64,000 bases of DNA from WM-3-3 sp041660045 (GCA_041660045.1 JBAZXA010000011.1:59065-123064), one strand, 5' to 3'; counted from the stretch's first letter, positions 27,694-37,254 are shown. Translations and numbers: made by a program. Notes: generated by a model not told the origin, from the sequence alone.

Positions 27694-29238
27694 CTATACG
27701 TCACTTTTTTGAGGGTGCTGACGCTGATCAGGTGCTTGTAGACGATTAACCGCATTGATATAGGCTTTTGCTGAAGCTATAACGATGTCGGTATCCGCGC
27801 CTAAGCCATTAACAATACGTCCTGCCCTTTCCAAGCGCACGGTGACTTCACCTTGGGCATCCGTGCCATTGGTAATGTTATTCACCGAATATAATTCTAA
27901 AGAAGCTTGCGTGCCAACCAATTTTTCGATGGCTTTCAGACTGGCATCTACCGCACCACCGCCTTCTGAACTCCCGGTAATTTCTTTGCTATCCACCCGA
28001 AGGGTAACGGTAGCATTAGGGATTTCCCCCGTTTCAGAACAAACTTTTAAGGCGATTAGTTTGACATATTCATCTTCTGCCTCAAAGCCAGCCTCGGTAA
28101 TCAACGCTTGCAAATCCTCATCAAAAATATCATGTTTTTTATCAGCCAACTGCTTAAAACGATAAAATACATCGTTAAGCTCTTCTTCGGAAGCAAACTC
28201 AAAGCCTAAGTCATTCATCCGGCTTTTAAACGCGTTACGACCAGAATGCTTACCCATTACCATGCGGTTCGCCGTCCAGCCGACATCTTCAGCACGCATG
28301 ATTTCGTAAGTCTCGCGGCTTTTTAAAACGCCATCTTGATGTATGCCTGACTCATGGGCAAAGGCATTGGCACCGACTATTGCTTTGTTGGGCTGTACCG
28401 GAAAACCAGTAATCGAGGAAACCAATTTTGAACAGGTCACAATTTCACGGCTATCGATACTGGACTCACACTCAAACACATCTTGCCGGGTACGGATAGC
28501 CATCACTACTTCTTCCAGCGAAGCATTGCCAGCACGCTCACCTAAACCATTAATGGTACACTCGACTTGTCTGGCCCCGTTCATAACCGCCGACAAAGAA
28601 TTTGCCACAGCCAAGCCTAAATCATTATGGCAATGCACAGAAAAAATGGCCTTATCTGCATTTGGTATACGCTTGATTAAATTGCCTATGGTTATACCAA
28701 ATTGTTGCGGGATGCTATAACCGACTGTATCAGGGATATTCAACGTGGTCGCACCTGCATCGATAACCGCTTCAAGGATACGGCATAAAAAATCCTCTTC
28801 CGAACGACCCGCATCTTCCGGGGAAAACTCTACGTCATCGGTAAACTCACGCGCCCGTTTAACTGCCCGTACCGCATATTCAATCACTTGCTCAGGTTGC
28901 ATCCTAAGCTTCATTTGCATGTGTATAGGCGAAGTCGCGATAAAGGTATGGATGCGCGAACGTTGTGCTCCTTTGAGCGCTGCCCCCGCTAAGTCTATAT
29001 CTTTATCCAGCGCCCGAGCCAAGCCACATACCGTGCTATCTTTGATCACATTAGCGACCGCTTGCACCGATTCAAAATCACCCCCACTTGCTGCCGGAAA
29101 CCCGGCCTCGATGATATCCACTTTTAGGCGCTCTAATGCCCTTGCAATCCGGATTTTTTCATCACGCGTCATAGATGCGCCAGGGCTTTGCTCGCCATCA
29201 CGCAACGTTGTATCAAAAATAATTAATTTGTCTTTCAT
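27694..29238 (-). CDS. leuA: 2-isopropylmalate synthase
   Basis: First committed enzyme of leucine synthesis, condensing acetyl-CoA with 2-oxoisovalerate; 514 residues. The catalytic TIM barrel shows TTLRDGEQSPG at the start and the metal-binding HCHNDLG. The C-terminal regulatory (leucine-binding) domain is present (VTLRVDSKEITGSSEGGGAVDASLKAIE). ATG 29238 (MKDKLIIFD) has GGAG 5 bases upstream and fits the family start; an in-frame start 15 bases further up is unlikely. It lies downstream of ilvBHC and pssA on the same strand with a 227-base gap. Confidence 0.96.
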   Translation of the reverse strand: MKDKLIIFDTTLRDGEQSPGASMTRDEKIRIARALERLKVDIIEAGFPAASGGDFESVQAVANVIKDSTVCGLARALDKDIDLAGAALKGAQRSRIHTFIATSPIHMQMKLRMQPEQVIEYAVRAVKRAREFTDDVEFSPEDAGRSEEDFLCRILEAVIDAGATTLNIPDTVGYSIPQQFGITIGNLIKRIPNADKAIFSVHCHNDLGLAVANSLSAVMNGARQVECTINGLGERAGNASLEEVVMAIRTRQDVFECESSIDSREIVTCSKLVSSITGFPVQPNKAIVGANAFAHESGIHQDGVLKSRETYEIMRAEDVGWTANRMVMGKHSGRNAFKSRMNDLGFEFASEEELNDVFYRFKQLADKKHDIFDEDLQALITEAGFEAEDEYVKLIALKVCSETGEIPNATVTLRVDSKEITGSSEGGGAVDASLKAIEKLVGTQASLELYSVNNITNGTDAQGEVTVRLERAGRIVNGLGADTDIVIASAKAYINAVNRLQAPDQRQHPQKSDV

Positions 29239-29465
29239 AAAGGCTCCACGCAAAGGGAAGCATCAACTTCGCAGTTGACAAAAATAAGGATTATTTTGTA
29301 TTAAGCAGAAAGTAAGCGCCCCTTAGGGCAGCAAACGAATTAATGACAGGCGCAGGAAATCGACCAAGCCAAGACTTGATATGGCGCTAAAGAAGTGGTT
29401 AAAAGATAAAGTGACTTGCATAGCTTAACTATACGTCAACTAGCGCAAGCCCTCAAGCAGAATTT

Positions 29466-30206
29466 TTAAGATTTTCTCGCTTGCCAACGCCTTTTGCGCA
29501 TCACCAAGGTAATCACAGGCCCTGATATTGCATAGCCTAAGAATAATAAAAACAGCATGGTCTGTGGTTGTGCCATTATAAAACCGATAAACAACATCGC
29601 TGCTATAGTTGCTACAAATGGCACTTTACCTTTTAAATCAATTTCTTTAAAACTGGAATAGCGGAAATTACTGACCATTAACAAACCAGTGCAGACAGTC
29701 AATATAATTGCAACATATTTTAATACGCTAACGCTATAACCATGTTCCACGCTAACCCAAATAAAACCCGCCAAAATAGCCCCTGCTGCAGGACTAGGTA
29801 GGCCTTGAAAATATCGTCGGTCAGCCGTATCTACTTGGGTATTAAAACGCGCTAATCTTAAAGCGCCCCCCGACATATGGACAAAAGCTGCAAACAAGCC
29901 CAAGCCACCTAAGCCATTAAACGCCCATAAATACATGACTAAGGCAGGCGCTACGCCAAAAGACACCATATCTGACAAACTATCGTACTGCACCCCGAAT
30001 TCGCTTTGGGTATTAGTTAACCGGGCCACCCGACCATCTAAGCCATCAAGGATCATCGCTACAAATATTGCCACCGCGGCGGTTTCATAACGTCCGTTAA
30101 TCGCTGAAATAATGGCATAAAAGCCCGAAAACATTGCCCCTGTGGTAAATAAATTAGGCAATAAATAGATACCGCGAGGACGCTTTGAGGTTTTTTCTGT
30201 CATCAT
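29466..30206 (-). CDS. pssA: CDP-diacylglycerol-serine O-phosphatidyltransferase
   Basis: Integral-membrane enzyme making phosphatidylserine, the precursor of phosphatidylethanolamine. It has the CDP-alcohol phosphotransferase motif DG-x2-AR-x8-G-x3-D-x3-D, seen as DGLDGRVARLTNTQSEFGVQYDSLSD, and about eight hydrophobic segments in 246 residues. This is the multi-spanning (type II) form, not the E. coli phospholipase D-like PssA. It lies between ilvC and leuA, a neighbourhood seen in many proteobacteria. Confidence 0.94.
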   Translation of the reverse strand: MMTEKTSKRPRGIYLLPNLFTTGAMFSGFYAIISAINGRYETAAVAIFVAMILDGLDGRVARLTNTQSEFGVQYDSLSDMVSFGVAPALVMYLWAFNGLGGLGLFAAFVHMSGGALRLARFNTQVDTADRRYFQGLPSPAAGAILAGFIWVSVEHGYSVSVLKYVAIILTVCTGLLMVSNFRYSSFKEIDLKGKVPFVATIAAMLFIGFIMAQPQTMLFLLFLGYAISGPVITLVMRKRRWQARKS

Positions 30207-30343
30207 AATTAGTTGTCGAACCTGTTATCCATAAACCGTGTCTTTGATTATACAACGCAGCATTTATTCACACCTAACATTAATAGGGGAATTAGCCGCT
30301 TTGTAAGCTGGCAGTAGCATACTTATAAATTATTTTAACAGGA

Positions 30344-30373
30344 CAAAAAAAAGCCTGTCTAAAAAAACAGGCT
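30344..30373 (-). terminator. Rho-independent terminator of ilvC
   Basis: On the minus strand a 7-bp stem AGCCTGT/ACAGGCT with an 8-base T-rich loop is followed directly by a run of eight T's, about 30 bases past the ilvC stop. Confidence 0.85.
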
Positions 30374-30403
30374 GTTTAATTTAAGAAAAATTAGCTAATT
30401 AGC

Positions 30404-31420
30404 TTAGTTTTTGGCTTTATCAACAATTTGATTCGCTTTGATCCAAGGCATCATAGCGCGCAACTGGCCGCCCACCACTTCGATTGGATGCTCGGCATTC
30501 AAACGGCGCTTTGCAGTCATTTCAGGATAGCCAGTTTGGCCTTCCATAATGAATTTTTTGGCATATTCACCGCTTCTGATGTTTTTTAAAGCTTCCCGCA
30601 TGGCCCAACGGCTTTCGTCATTGATTACTTGAGGGCCAGTGACGTATTCACCATATTCTGCATTATTTGAAATTGAATAATTCATGTTCGCAATGCCGCC
30701 TTCATACATCAGGTCAACAATTAGCTTCAACTCATGCAAGCATTCAAAATAAGCCATTTCAGGCGCGTAACCCGCTTCGACCAAAGTCTCAAAACCGGCT
30801 TTGACCAATTCTACGGCACCACCACATAACACGGCTTGTTCACCAAATAAATCGGTTTCAGCTTCGTCCCGGAAAGTGGTTTCGATAATACCTGAACGGC
30901 CGCCGCCAATGGCAGAGGCATAAGACAAACAAATTTCTTTCGCCATACCTGAGGCATCTTTATGTATCGCGATCAAATCTGGCACCCCACCACCACGGAC
31001 AAATTCAGAACGCACCGTATGACCAGGCGCTTTGGGTGCAATCATAATGACATCCAAGTCAGCACGTGGCAAAACTTGGTTATACAAAATTGAAAAGCCA
31101 TGCGCGAAAGCCAACGCGGCACCTTGTTTTATATTAGGCTCAATTTCAGTTTTATATAAATGTGATTGGAATTCATCAGGTGTTAGGATCATAACAATGT
31201 CCGCACCGGAAACAGCTTCTGGCACATCTTTAACAACGATACCTGAGGCGATTGCTTTGGCAACCGAAGCAGAACTTGAACGCAAGCCAACCACAACATC
31301 TACGCCTGAGTCTTTTAGGTTATTAGCATGGGCATGGCCTTGGGAACCGTAACCAATAATGGCCACTTTTTTGCTTTTGATCACTGAAAGGTCAGCATCT
31401 TTGTCATAATAAACGTGCAT
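30404..31420 (-). CDS. ilvC: Ketol-acid reductoisomerase
   Basis: Class I (338 residues) NADPH-dependent enzyme of isoleucine and valine synthesis, converting acetolactate or acetohydroxybutyrate. It has the Rossmann loop GYGSQGHAHANNLKDSG and the knotted C-terminal domain with metal ligands (DEAETDLFGEQAVLCGG, the later EYG and SRWAMREAL segments). It follows ilvH by 57 bases in the ilvB-ilvH-ilvC order and has its own terminator. Confidence 0.97.
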   Translation of the reverse strand: MHVYYDKDADLSVIKSKKVAIIGYGSQGHAHANNLKDSGVDVVVGLRSSSASVAKAIASGIVVKDVPEAVSGADIVMILTPDEFQSHLYKTEIEPNIKQGAALAFAHGFSILYNQVLPRADLDVIMIAPKAPGHTVRSEFVRGGGVPDLIAIHKDASGMAKEICLSYASAIGGGRSGIIETTFRDEAETDLFGEQAVLCGGAVELVKAGFETLVEAGYAPEMAYFECLHELKLIVDLMYEGGIANMNYSISNNAEYGEYVTGPQVINDESRWAMREALKNIRSGEYAKKFIMEGQTGYPEMTAKRRLNAEHPIEVVGGQLRAMMPWIKANQIVDKAKN

Positions 31421-31477
31421 AAATTTTCCTGTTTTAAAGTTTTCTATGGTTTTAGGCGTTTTATTCAGCCAAGATTG

Positions 31478-31969
31478 TTAGAGGTGCAGGCCTTTTTCAC
31501 CCCGTGAAATGCCAGTTAAGCCAGAACGTACCACTTCAATGATATGGTCCGGTTCTATCGCACTCACAAATGCATCCAATTTTTCTGAAGGCCCGGTAAT
31601 TTCAATAACATAAGATGTCGGTGTTACGTCTAAAATCTTACCCCGAAAGATCTCGGTCATATTCCTCAGCTCATTGCGGGTGTGCTCTGTTGTCTTCACC
31701 TTGACCAATAAGAGTTCACGCTCTATATGGACGGCATCGACCAAGTCGATCAGCTTAACCACATCAATTAACTTATTAAGCTGTTTGGTGATTTGCTCAA
31801 TGATGTGTTCATTGCCACGGGTAACTAAGGTCATTCTTGACAAGCTAGCATCTTCGGTAGGCGCAACTGTCAACGATTCGATATTGTAACCACGTGCTGA
31901 AAATAGCCCTGCAACACGCGACAGCGCACCAGACTCGTTTTCAATCAATATGGAAATAATATGTCTCAT
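31478..31969 (-). CDS. ilvH: Acetolactate synthase small (regulatory) subunit
   Basis: Regulatory subunit, 163 residues, that gives the synthase valine sensitivity. An N-terminal ACT domain (MRHIISILIENESGALSRVAGLFSARGYNIESLTV) precedes the second domain (ERELLLVKV, GKILDVTPTSYVIEITG). Its start overlaps the ilvB stop by one base, supporting coupled synthesis of the two subunits. Confidence 0.96.
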   Translation of the reverse strand: MRHIISILIENESGALSRVAGLFSARGYNIESLTVAPTEDASLSRMTLVTRGNEHIIEQITKQLNKLIDVVKLIDLVDAVHIERELLLVKVKTTEHTRNELRNMTEIFRGKILDVTPTSYVIEITGPSEKLDAFVSAIEPDHIIEVVRSGLTGISRGEKGLHL

Positions 31970-33702
31970 TAGGCTAACTCCCTGTCCGCCAAACCTGGCA
32001 TTTGTCTTAACTTCATATCGTGATGGCCTTTACCGGCCTCAATCATCGGATACACATTTTCCGTTCTGTCCGTAATCACATCCAAAAACACGGTACGGTC
32101 CTTCATCGCGAAGGCCTCTTCCAAAGCAGGCCTTACTTGCTCTGGCTTATCGATACGCATGCCGACATGGCCATAGGCTTCAGCTAGCTGAATAAATTCA
32201 GGCAAAGCATCCATGTATGAATGTGAATACCGGCTTTGATAGGTAAACTCCTGCCATTGCCGAACCATGCCCATATAACGGTTATTGAGATTGATAATTT
32301 TAATGGGCGTATTATATTGCAAAGCGGTGGAAAGTTCTTGTATACACATTTGAATACTGGCTTCACCAGTGACACAAGCAACCTCAGCTTCTGGAAAAGC
32401 CAGCTTAACCCCGATTGCCGCCGGCAAACCAAAACCCATCGTCCCTAAACCACCTGAGTTAATCCAGCGTCTGGGCTTATCAAAATGATAAAACTGCGCG
32501 GCATACATTTGGTGCTGGCCAACATCTGAAGTGACATAAGCATCGCCTTTAGTCACCTCATATAACTGTTCAATAACATATTGCGGCTTAATTAAAGCGC
32601 TGGCCCTATCAAACTCCAAACATTTAAAAGCGCGCCAGTTATCAATTTGTTGCCACCAAGCTTCTAATGACTTTTTGTTGGGTTTCTTTTTATCTTCTTT
32701 AATCAACTCTATCATTTGTTCTAAAACAGGTTTCACATCCCCAACAATGGGTATATCCACTTTAACCGTTTTTGAAATAGAGGCTGGATCAATATCAATA
32801 TGGATAAATTTGGCATTAGGGCAAAACAAGGCCAATTTACCTGTCACCCGATCATCAAAACGCGCACCAATAGCGATAATGACATCACTCTCGTGCATAC
32901 CCATATTAGCCTCATAAGTGCCATGCATGCCCAGCATGCCGACAAATTGCTTATCGGTAGCCGGATAAGCCCCCAAACCCATTAAGGTGCTAGTGATTGG
33001 ATAGCCCAACAGCCGGGTAAATTCGGTCAATTGCTCGCTAGCATTACCCAAGACAACGCCACCGCCGCTATAAATCATCGGTTTTTCAGCGCTCAATAAT
33101 AAATCGACCGCTTTTTTAATTTGCCCTTTATGGCCTGTAACCGCTGGATTATAGGAGCGCATGACCACTTTTTTAGGGTATTTATAAGGCACTATAATGT
33201 TAGGGTCGGTAATATCTTTAGGAATATCCACCACAACAGGCCCAGGCCTACCGGTCGTCGCCACATAAAATGCCTTTTTAATGGTTTCCGCGAGTTTATT
33301 AACATCCTTAACCAAAAAATTATGCTTTACGCAAGGCCGGGTAATGCCCACCATATCAACCTCTTGAAAAGCATCACTACCGATGACAGGCAACGAAACT
33401 TGACCAGAAATGATCACCATAGGAATCGAGTCCATATAGGCGGTGGCTATGCCGGTGACGGCATTGGTCGCGCCAGGCCCGGAAGTGACCAACACCACGC
33501 CTGGCTTACCAGTTGCACGGGCATAGCCATCGGCCGCGTGCGTGGCGCCTTGTTCATGCCGTACCAAAATATGCTTGACATCATCCTGCTGAAAAATGGC
33601 ATCATACAGATGCAACACTGCTCCGCCAGGATAGCCAAAGATATATTCGACCCCTTCGTCTTTGAGACTTTGAACTACAATTTGTGCGCCGTTTAGCTCC
33701 AC
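31969..33702 (-). CDS. ilvB: Acetolactate synthase large subunit, biosynthetic
   Basis: TPP- and FAD-dependent enzyme (577 residues) making acetolactate or acetohydroxybutyrate. The catalytic Glu is in RHEQGATHAADGYARATGKPG; the TPP region reads TGEASIQMCIQELSTAL...NNRYMGMVRQW, with Glu at the position that is Asp in the E. coli GDGS motif. Translation starts at GTG, with GAGG 8 bases upstream. It is divergent from the PPi-phosphofructokinase gene and leads the ilvB-ilvH-ilvC operon (ilvI is an equivalent name). Confidence 0.95.
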   Translation of the reverse strand: MELNGAQIVVQSLKDEGVEYIFGYPGGAVLHLYDAIFQQDDVKHILVRHEQGATHAADGYARATGKPGVVLVTSGPGATNAVTGIATAYMDSIPMVIISGQVSLPVIGSDAFQEVDMVGITRPCVKHNFLVKDVNKLAETIKKAFYVATTGRPGPVVVDIPKDITDPNIIVPYKYPKKVVMRSYNPAVTGHKGQIKKAVDLLLSAEKPMIYSGGGVVLGNASEQLTEFTRLLGYPITSTLMGLGAYPATDKQFVGMLGMHGTYEANMGMHESDVIIAIGARFDDRVTGKLALFCPNAKFIHIDIDPASISKTVKVDIPIVGDVKPVLEQMIELIKEDKKKPNKKSLEAWWQQIDNWRAFKCLEFDRASALIKPQYVIEQLYEVTKGDAYVTSDVGQHQMYAAQFYHFDKPRRWINSGGLGTMGFGLPAAIGVKLAFPEAEVACVTGEASIQMCIQELSTALQYNTPIKIINLNNRYMGMVRQWQEFTYQSRYSHSYMDALPEFIQLAEAYGHVGMRIDKPEQVRPALEEAFAMKDRTVFLDVITDRTENVYPMIEAGKGHHDMKLRQMPGLADRELA

Positions 33703-33816
33703 GCTGACATCCTCAGTTAACTTGTATGGCTTAAATCAAGTCGATTATATGCGTTTTCTGCCCTTGAAAACTAACTGCCTGACTTTATTTTTAAAAAAAG
33801 CTAGATAAAATACTGA

Positions 33817-33848
33817 TTTTGCATTTTTCAGTCAAGAAAAATGCAAAA
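33817..33848. promoter_or_regulatory. Large palindrome in the ilvB-pfp divergent region
   Basis: Perfect 13-bp inverted repeat (TTTTGCATTTTTC, 6-base loop, complement) about 76 bases before the pfp start and 115 bases before ilvB. A second, smaller repeat, TCCCAA-tgc-TTGGGA, lies at 33857-33871. As both flanking genes run outward, these are operators or leader structures rather than terminators. Confidence 0.5.
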
Positions 33849-33924
33849 ATCTTAGTTCCCAATGCTTGGGATGTACCCGCAATACGATTGACCATTCACC
33901 TTTAATTTGTAAGGAATCAACAAA

Positions 33925-35184
33925 ATGTCAGCAAAAAATGCTTTTTATGCCCAATCTGGCGGTGTTACTTCTGTGATTAATGCTAGCGCATGCGGCGTTT
34001 TGGAAACAGCCAGGCTGTATCCCGCCCAAATCGGCACTGTTTATGCCGGACTTAATGGCATTATTGGTGCTTTACAAGAGGAATTAATTGATACAAAACT
34101 GGAATCCGAATTAGCGATTGCCGCCTTAAAATATACCCCTTCCGGCGCGTTTGGCTCGTGCCGTTACAAACTCAAAAGTTTAGAACAAAGCAAAGCCGAA
34201 TATGCCCGTTTGATTGATGTTTTTAAGGCCCATGACATCGGCTATTTTTTCTATAACGGCGGCGGTGACTCACAAGATACCGCGCATAAAGTGTCACAAC
34301 TTGGCGAACAATTGGGCTATCCCATTACTTGTGTTGGCGTGCCTAAAACCGTCGACAACGATCTGCCTATCACCGACAATTGCCCAGGCTTTGGCTCTGT
34401 GGCAAAGTATATTGCCGTATCCATGCGTGAAGCCAGTTATGATGTAGCGTCCATGTGTTCGACTTCAACCAAGGTGTTTGTGCTTGAAGTCATGGGTCGA
34501 CATGCCGGTTGGATAGCCGCCGCAGGAGGCTTGGCTGCCGACGCTGACAACGATATTCCCTTGCTTATCCTGTTTCCGGAAGTGCAATTTGACCTGGCCA
34601 AATTTACCGCCGCTGTCGATGCAAAGGTTAAGGCTTACGGTTATTGCTCTGTTGTTGTTTCAGAAGGCGTCAAAGACGCGGATGGTAAGTTTCTTGCCGA
34701 AGCGGGTGGCAAAGATGCCTTTGGCCATGCCCAGTTAGGTGGCGCAGCGCCTGTCGTCGCCAATCTCATTAAAGATGCGCTAGGCCACAAATGCCACTGG
34801 GCAATTGCCGATTATCTGCAACGTGCGGCGCGCCATATCGCTTCAAAAACCGATGTTGAACAAGCTTATGCCATGGGCAAGGCTGCTGTGGAACTGGCCA
34901 TAGCCGGTAAGTCCGCTGTCATGCCTACCATCGTTAGGACATCAGAATCACCCTACCAATGGGAAACTGGTTACGCAGAATTAAAAGATGTCGCTAATGT
35001 AGAAAAAATGATGCCCATAAACTTCATTAGTGGCGATGGCTTTGGTATCACCGAAGCCTGCCGGCGTTATTTACAACCGTTGATTTTAGGTGAGGATTAT
35101 CCGCCATTTAAAAACGGCTTACCGGATTATGTACAAATGAAAAAACAATTGGTAGCAAAAAAACTACCTGAATTTAAAGTTTAA
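33925..35184 (+). CDS. pfp: Pyrophosphate-dependent 6-phosphofructokinase
   Basis: Reversible PPi:fructose-6-phosphate phosphotransferase, 419 residues, cytosolic. The N-terminal phosphate loop and FYNGGGDSQDTA (112-116 GGGDS, against GGDGS in ATP enzymes) and PKTVDNDLPIT (Lys141) indicate PPi use. MGRHAGWIAA binds the sugar phosphate. Obligate methanotrophs of this group rely on a PPi enzyme in ribulose monophosphate and glycolytic metabolism, where it may also act on related sugar phosphates. AAGGA lies 9 bases before the ATG. Upstream palindromes may regulate it. Confidence 0.93.
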   Translation: MSAKNAFYAQSGGVTSVINASACGVLETARLYPAQIGTVYAGLNGIIGALQEELIDTKLESELAIAALKYTPSGAFGSCRYKLKSLEQSKAEYARLIDVFKAHDIGYFFYNGGGDSQDTAHKVSQLGEQLGYPITCVGVPKTVDNDLPITDNCPGFGSVAKYIAVSMREASYDVASMCSTSTKVFVLEVMGRHAGWIAAAGGLAADADNDIPLLILFPEVQFDLAKFTAAVDAKVKAYGYCSVVVSEGVKDADGKFLAEAGGKDAFGHAQLGGAAPVVANLIKDALGHKCHWAIADYLQRAARHIASKTDVEQAYAMGKAAVELAIAGKSAVMPTIVRTSESPYQWETGYAELKDVANVEKMMPINFISGDGFGITEACRRYLQPLILGEDYPPFKNGLPDYVQMKKQLVAKKLPEFKV

Positions 35185-35198
35185 GCAGGCAAGTCCAT

Positions 35199-35234
35199 TG
35201 CCAGCGCCAAATCTATTGCAGTTGGGCGCTGGCA
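35199..35234. terminator. Convergent hairpin between pfp and the DUF2797 gene
   Basis: Perfect 10-bp arms TGCCAGCGCC and GGCGCTGGCA with a 16-base loop, 14 bases past the pfp stop. There is no long T-run, so termination strength is uncertain. Confidence 0.55.
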
Positions 35235-35289
35235 TACCAAACGGCCATTAAGCCGTGATCCATATAGCAGTAGACAAGCTATTAGGCCG

Positions 35290-36111
35290 CTAAGCAATAA
35301 TCTCAAACTCAACTTCATAACCGGCATATTTACGGATATTAATTACGCCATTGTCCAAAATAAGATACTGGCCTTTTATGCCTTGCAAGACGCCAGCTAC
35401 TTGTGGCGCTTTATCCAGATTGAATGAAGTGACTTTCGTAGGGTAAGTCGCTATAGGAAAATTGATCGTCGTCACCGCTTGCTCCGGTAAAAAGGTAATG
35501 GCAGACTCACCAAAACGCTGTTTCAACTCAGTGAGTTTAGGTTCGCATAAAGCCATGAGTTCATCACGTTTAGCAGCAAGGTCTACTGGTTCGGCGCGGC
35601 TTTTTAGCATTTGCTGCCAACTGGTTTTATCGCTGACATGTTTAGCTAATTCAACTTCAATTAATCCTGAAATTTGCCGGGATTGTACTTTAAAAATCGG
35701 CAAGGCCTGGCTTGCACCTTGGTCTATCCAACGGGTTGGAATTTGGCTTTGCCGGGTAATGCCCACTTTGACACCGGATGAATTGGCCAAATACACGATA
35801 TGCGGCTGATAGCAAAATGCCAATCCCCACTCGGGTTCACGGCACGTACCCGCATCGTAATGGCATAACTCAGGCTTGACAATGCACATGTCACATTGTG
35901 CCAAGCTGGTAAAGCAAGGATAACAATAGCCTTGGTCAAAGCTCTTTTTAGTGGCCCTGCCACAGTGGCTACAAAAAATCTTCCCCGTAAAATTAAGCCG
36001 TATATTTTGCCCTAAGACTGGGTTTAATGGCACCCGCTCGTCCGTTAAGGGTAGCTGGTAATGCACCGGATTTTCTAAACTCACCTGCATTTTTCTTAAT
36101 TGTCCCTTCAT
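35290..36111 (-). CDS. DUF2797 family protein with zinc-finger-like cysteines
   Basis: Uncharacterised cytosolic protein, 273 residues. It has an N-terminal cysteine cluster (FCSHCGRATKK, YCYPCF, CDMC, then further Cys/His) that probably binds zinc. A GIY-YIG-like segment follows (VYLANSSGVKVGITRQSQIPTRWIDQGASQALPI), the core of the DUF2797 family. No catalytic role is established. It is convergent with pfp and divergent from ppa, so it is probably its own unit. Confidence 0.8.
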   Translation of the reverse strand: MKGQLRKMQVSLENPVHYQLPLTDERVPLNPVLGQNIRLNFTGKIFCSHCGRATKKSFDQGYCYPCFTSLAQCDMCIVKPELCHYDAGTCREPEWGLAFCYQPHIVYLANSSGVKVGITRQSQIPTRWIDQGASQALPIFKVQSRQISGLIEVELAKHVSDKTSWQQMLKSRAEPVDLAAKRDELMALCEPKLTELKQRFGESAITFLPEQAVTTINFPIATYPTKVTSFNLDKAPQVAGVLQGIKGQYLILDNGVINIRKYAGYEVEFEIIA

Positions 36112-36187
36112 TGGCTTATTCCTCTAAAAAACGGGCAACAACTGCTATAATGTGGTCATTTTTTATTATCTACTAAAGAGAATACTT

Positions 36188-36736
36188 ATGTCACTCATCA
36201 AAGTCTCGCCAGGTAAGGACGTTCCGCATGATATTAACGTGGTAGTTGAAATACCCGCGTATAGCGACCCTGTTAAATATGAAGTTGATAAAGAGACTGG
36301 CGCCCTTACCGTTGACCGTTTTATGGGAACTGCAATGCAATACCCAACTAATTATGGCTATGTTCCCCAAAGCCTTTCTGAAGATGGTGATCCAGTTGAC
36401 GTTTTAGTGATCACCCCGGCACCTTTATTAAGTGGCTGTGTGTTGCGCTGCCGCCCTATCGGTGTTTTAAAAATGTCCGATGAGGCCGGCCCTGATGCTA
36501 AGGTTTTAGCGGTGCCTGTACAAAAATTAACCCCCTCGTATAACCGCGTACACAGTTACGAAGACATACCCGAGGACAAACTCGACAAAATTGCCCATTT
36601 TTTCCAACATTATAAAGATTTAGAACCTGGCAAATGGGTAAAAATTGACGGCTGGTTTGGCGTTGATGCAGCGAAGGAAGAGATTATGGCCAGCATTAAC
36701 CGTTATAACGATGCCTTAGCAACACCTGCAGACTAA
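36188..36736 (+). CDS. ppa: Inorganic pyrophosphatase
   Basis: Soluble family I pyrophosphatase hydrolysing PPi to phosphate; 182 residues. The signature EDGDPVDVLVI and the surrounding metal-binding acidic residues are intact, with YPTNYGYVP upstream. ATG 36188 (MSLIKVSPGKDVPHD) is chosen because AAAGAG precedes it and it matches the family N-terminus. It lies about 1 kb from the PPi-dependent phosphofructokinase, an enzyme that competes for the same metabolite. Confidence 0.95.
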   Translation: MSLIKVSPGKDVPHDINVVVEIPAYSDPVKYEVDKETGALTVDRFMGTAMQYPTNYGYVPQSLSEDGDPVDVLVITPAPLLSGCVLRCRPIGVLKMSDEAGPDAKVLAVPVQKLTPSYNRVHSYEDIPEDKLDKIAHFFQHYKDLEPGKWVKIDGWFGVDAAKEEIMASINRYNDALATPAD

Positions 36737-36773
36737 TGGGATACCTTGTAATTAAGCCGGTTAGCTAAATTTT

Positions 36774-36802
36774 CGCTTGGGATAGCGCTAAGCTCCCAAG
36801 CG
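36774..36802. terminator. Bidirectional hairpin between ppa and moaE
   Basis: Perfect 9-bp arms CGCTTGGGA and TCCCAAGCG with an 11-base loop, just before the moaE stop on the opposite strand. Confidence 0.6.
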
Positions 36803-36803
36803 C

Positions 36804-37253
36804 CTAAAGCTTGTTATAACCATCCGTATTTTTTTCTACCCAACGCTCTTGGTCGCTCACCAAACGTTCTTTTTTCCAGAATGGCGCACTTGATTTCAGC
36901 GCCTCCATAATATATCGGTTTGCATCATACGCATCCCCCCGATGACTGGCCCAAACCGCCACCAATACAATAGGGTCATTTGGCAAGATCTCACCCACCC
37001 TATGCGCCACCAACACATCCAGCACTTGCCATTTTTGACTAGCTTCGCTAATAATTTTTTCCAATTGTTTTTCTGTCATGCCTGGATAGTGCTCTAAGGT
37101 CATCGCTTTGACCTCATCACCTGCATTCATGTCCCGCATCGTGCCTATAAAGATACTGGTCGCACCAAACTGCCCGGCCATACCTGCTTGTTGCTGATGC
37201 TCATGGAAAATCTGTAAAGGCTCAAAACCCTGCGCATACAGTTTTACTGCCAT
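36804..37253 (-). CDS. moaE: Molybdopterin synthase catalytic subunit MoaE
   Basis: Large subunit of molybdopterin synthase, transferring sulfur from the MoaD thiocarboxylate to cyclic pyranopterin monophosphate; about 149 residues. Motifs include FIGTMRDMNAGDEV, LEHYPGMTEKQL, VAHRVGEI, HRGDAYDANRYIMEALK and PFWKKE with the catalytic Lys. ATG 37253, one base after the moaD stop, is chosen; the open frame upstream overlaps moaD and is not coding. Confidence 0.94.
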   Translation of the reverse strand: MAVKLYAQGFEPLQIFHEHQQQAGMAGQFGATSIFIGTMRDMNAGDEVKAMTLEHYPGMTEKQLEKIISEASQKWQVLDVLVAHRVGEILPNDPIVLVAVWASHRGDAYDANRYIMEALKSSAPFWKKERLVSDQERWVEKNTDGYNKL

Positions 37254-37254
37254 C

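Noticed and set aside
27785..29278. Long open frames on the + strand opposite leuA
   Set aside because: They are antisense shadows of a highly conserved gene, with no homology or ribosome-binding sites of their own.
33121..33696. 191-codon open frame opposite ilvB
   Set aside because: Antisense to the conserved ilvB coding sequence; no support.
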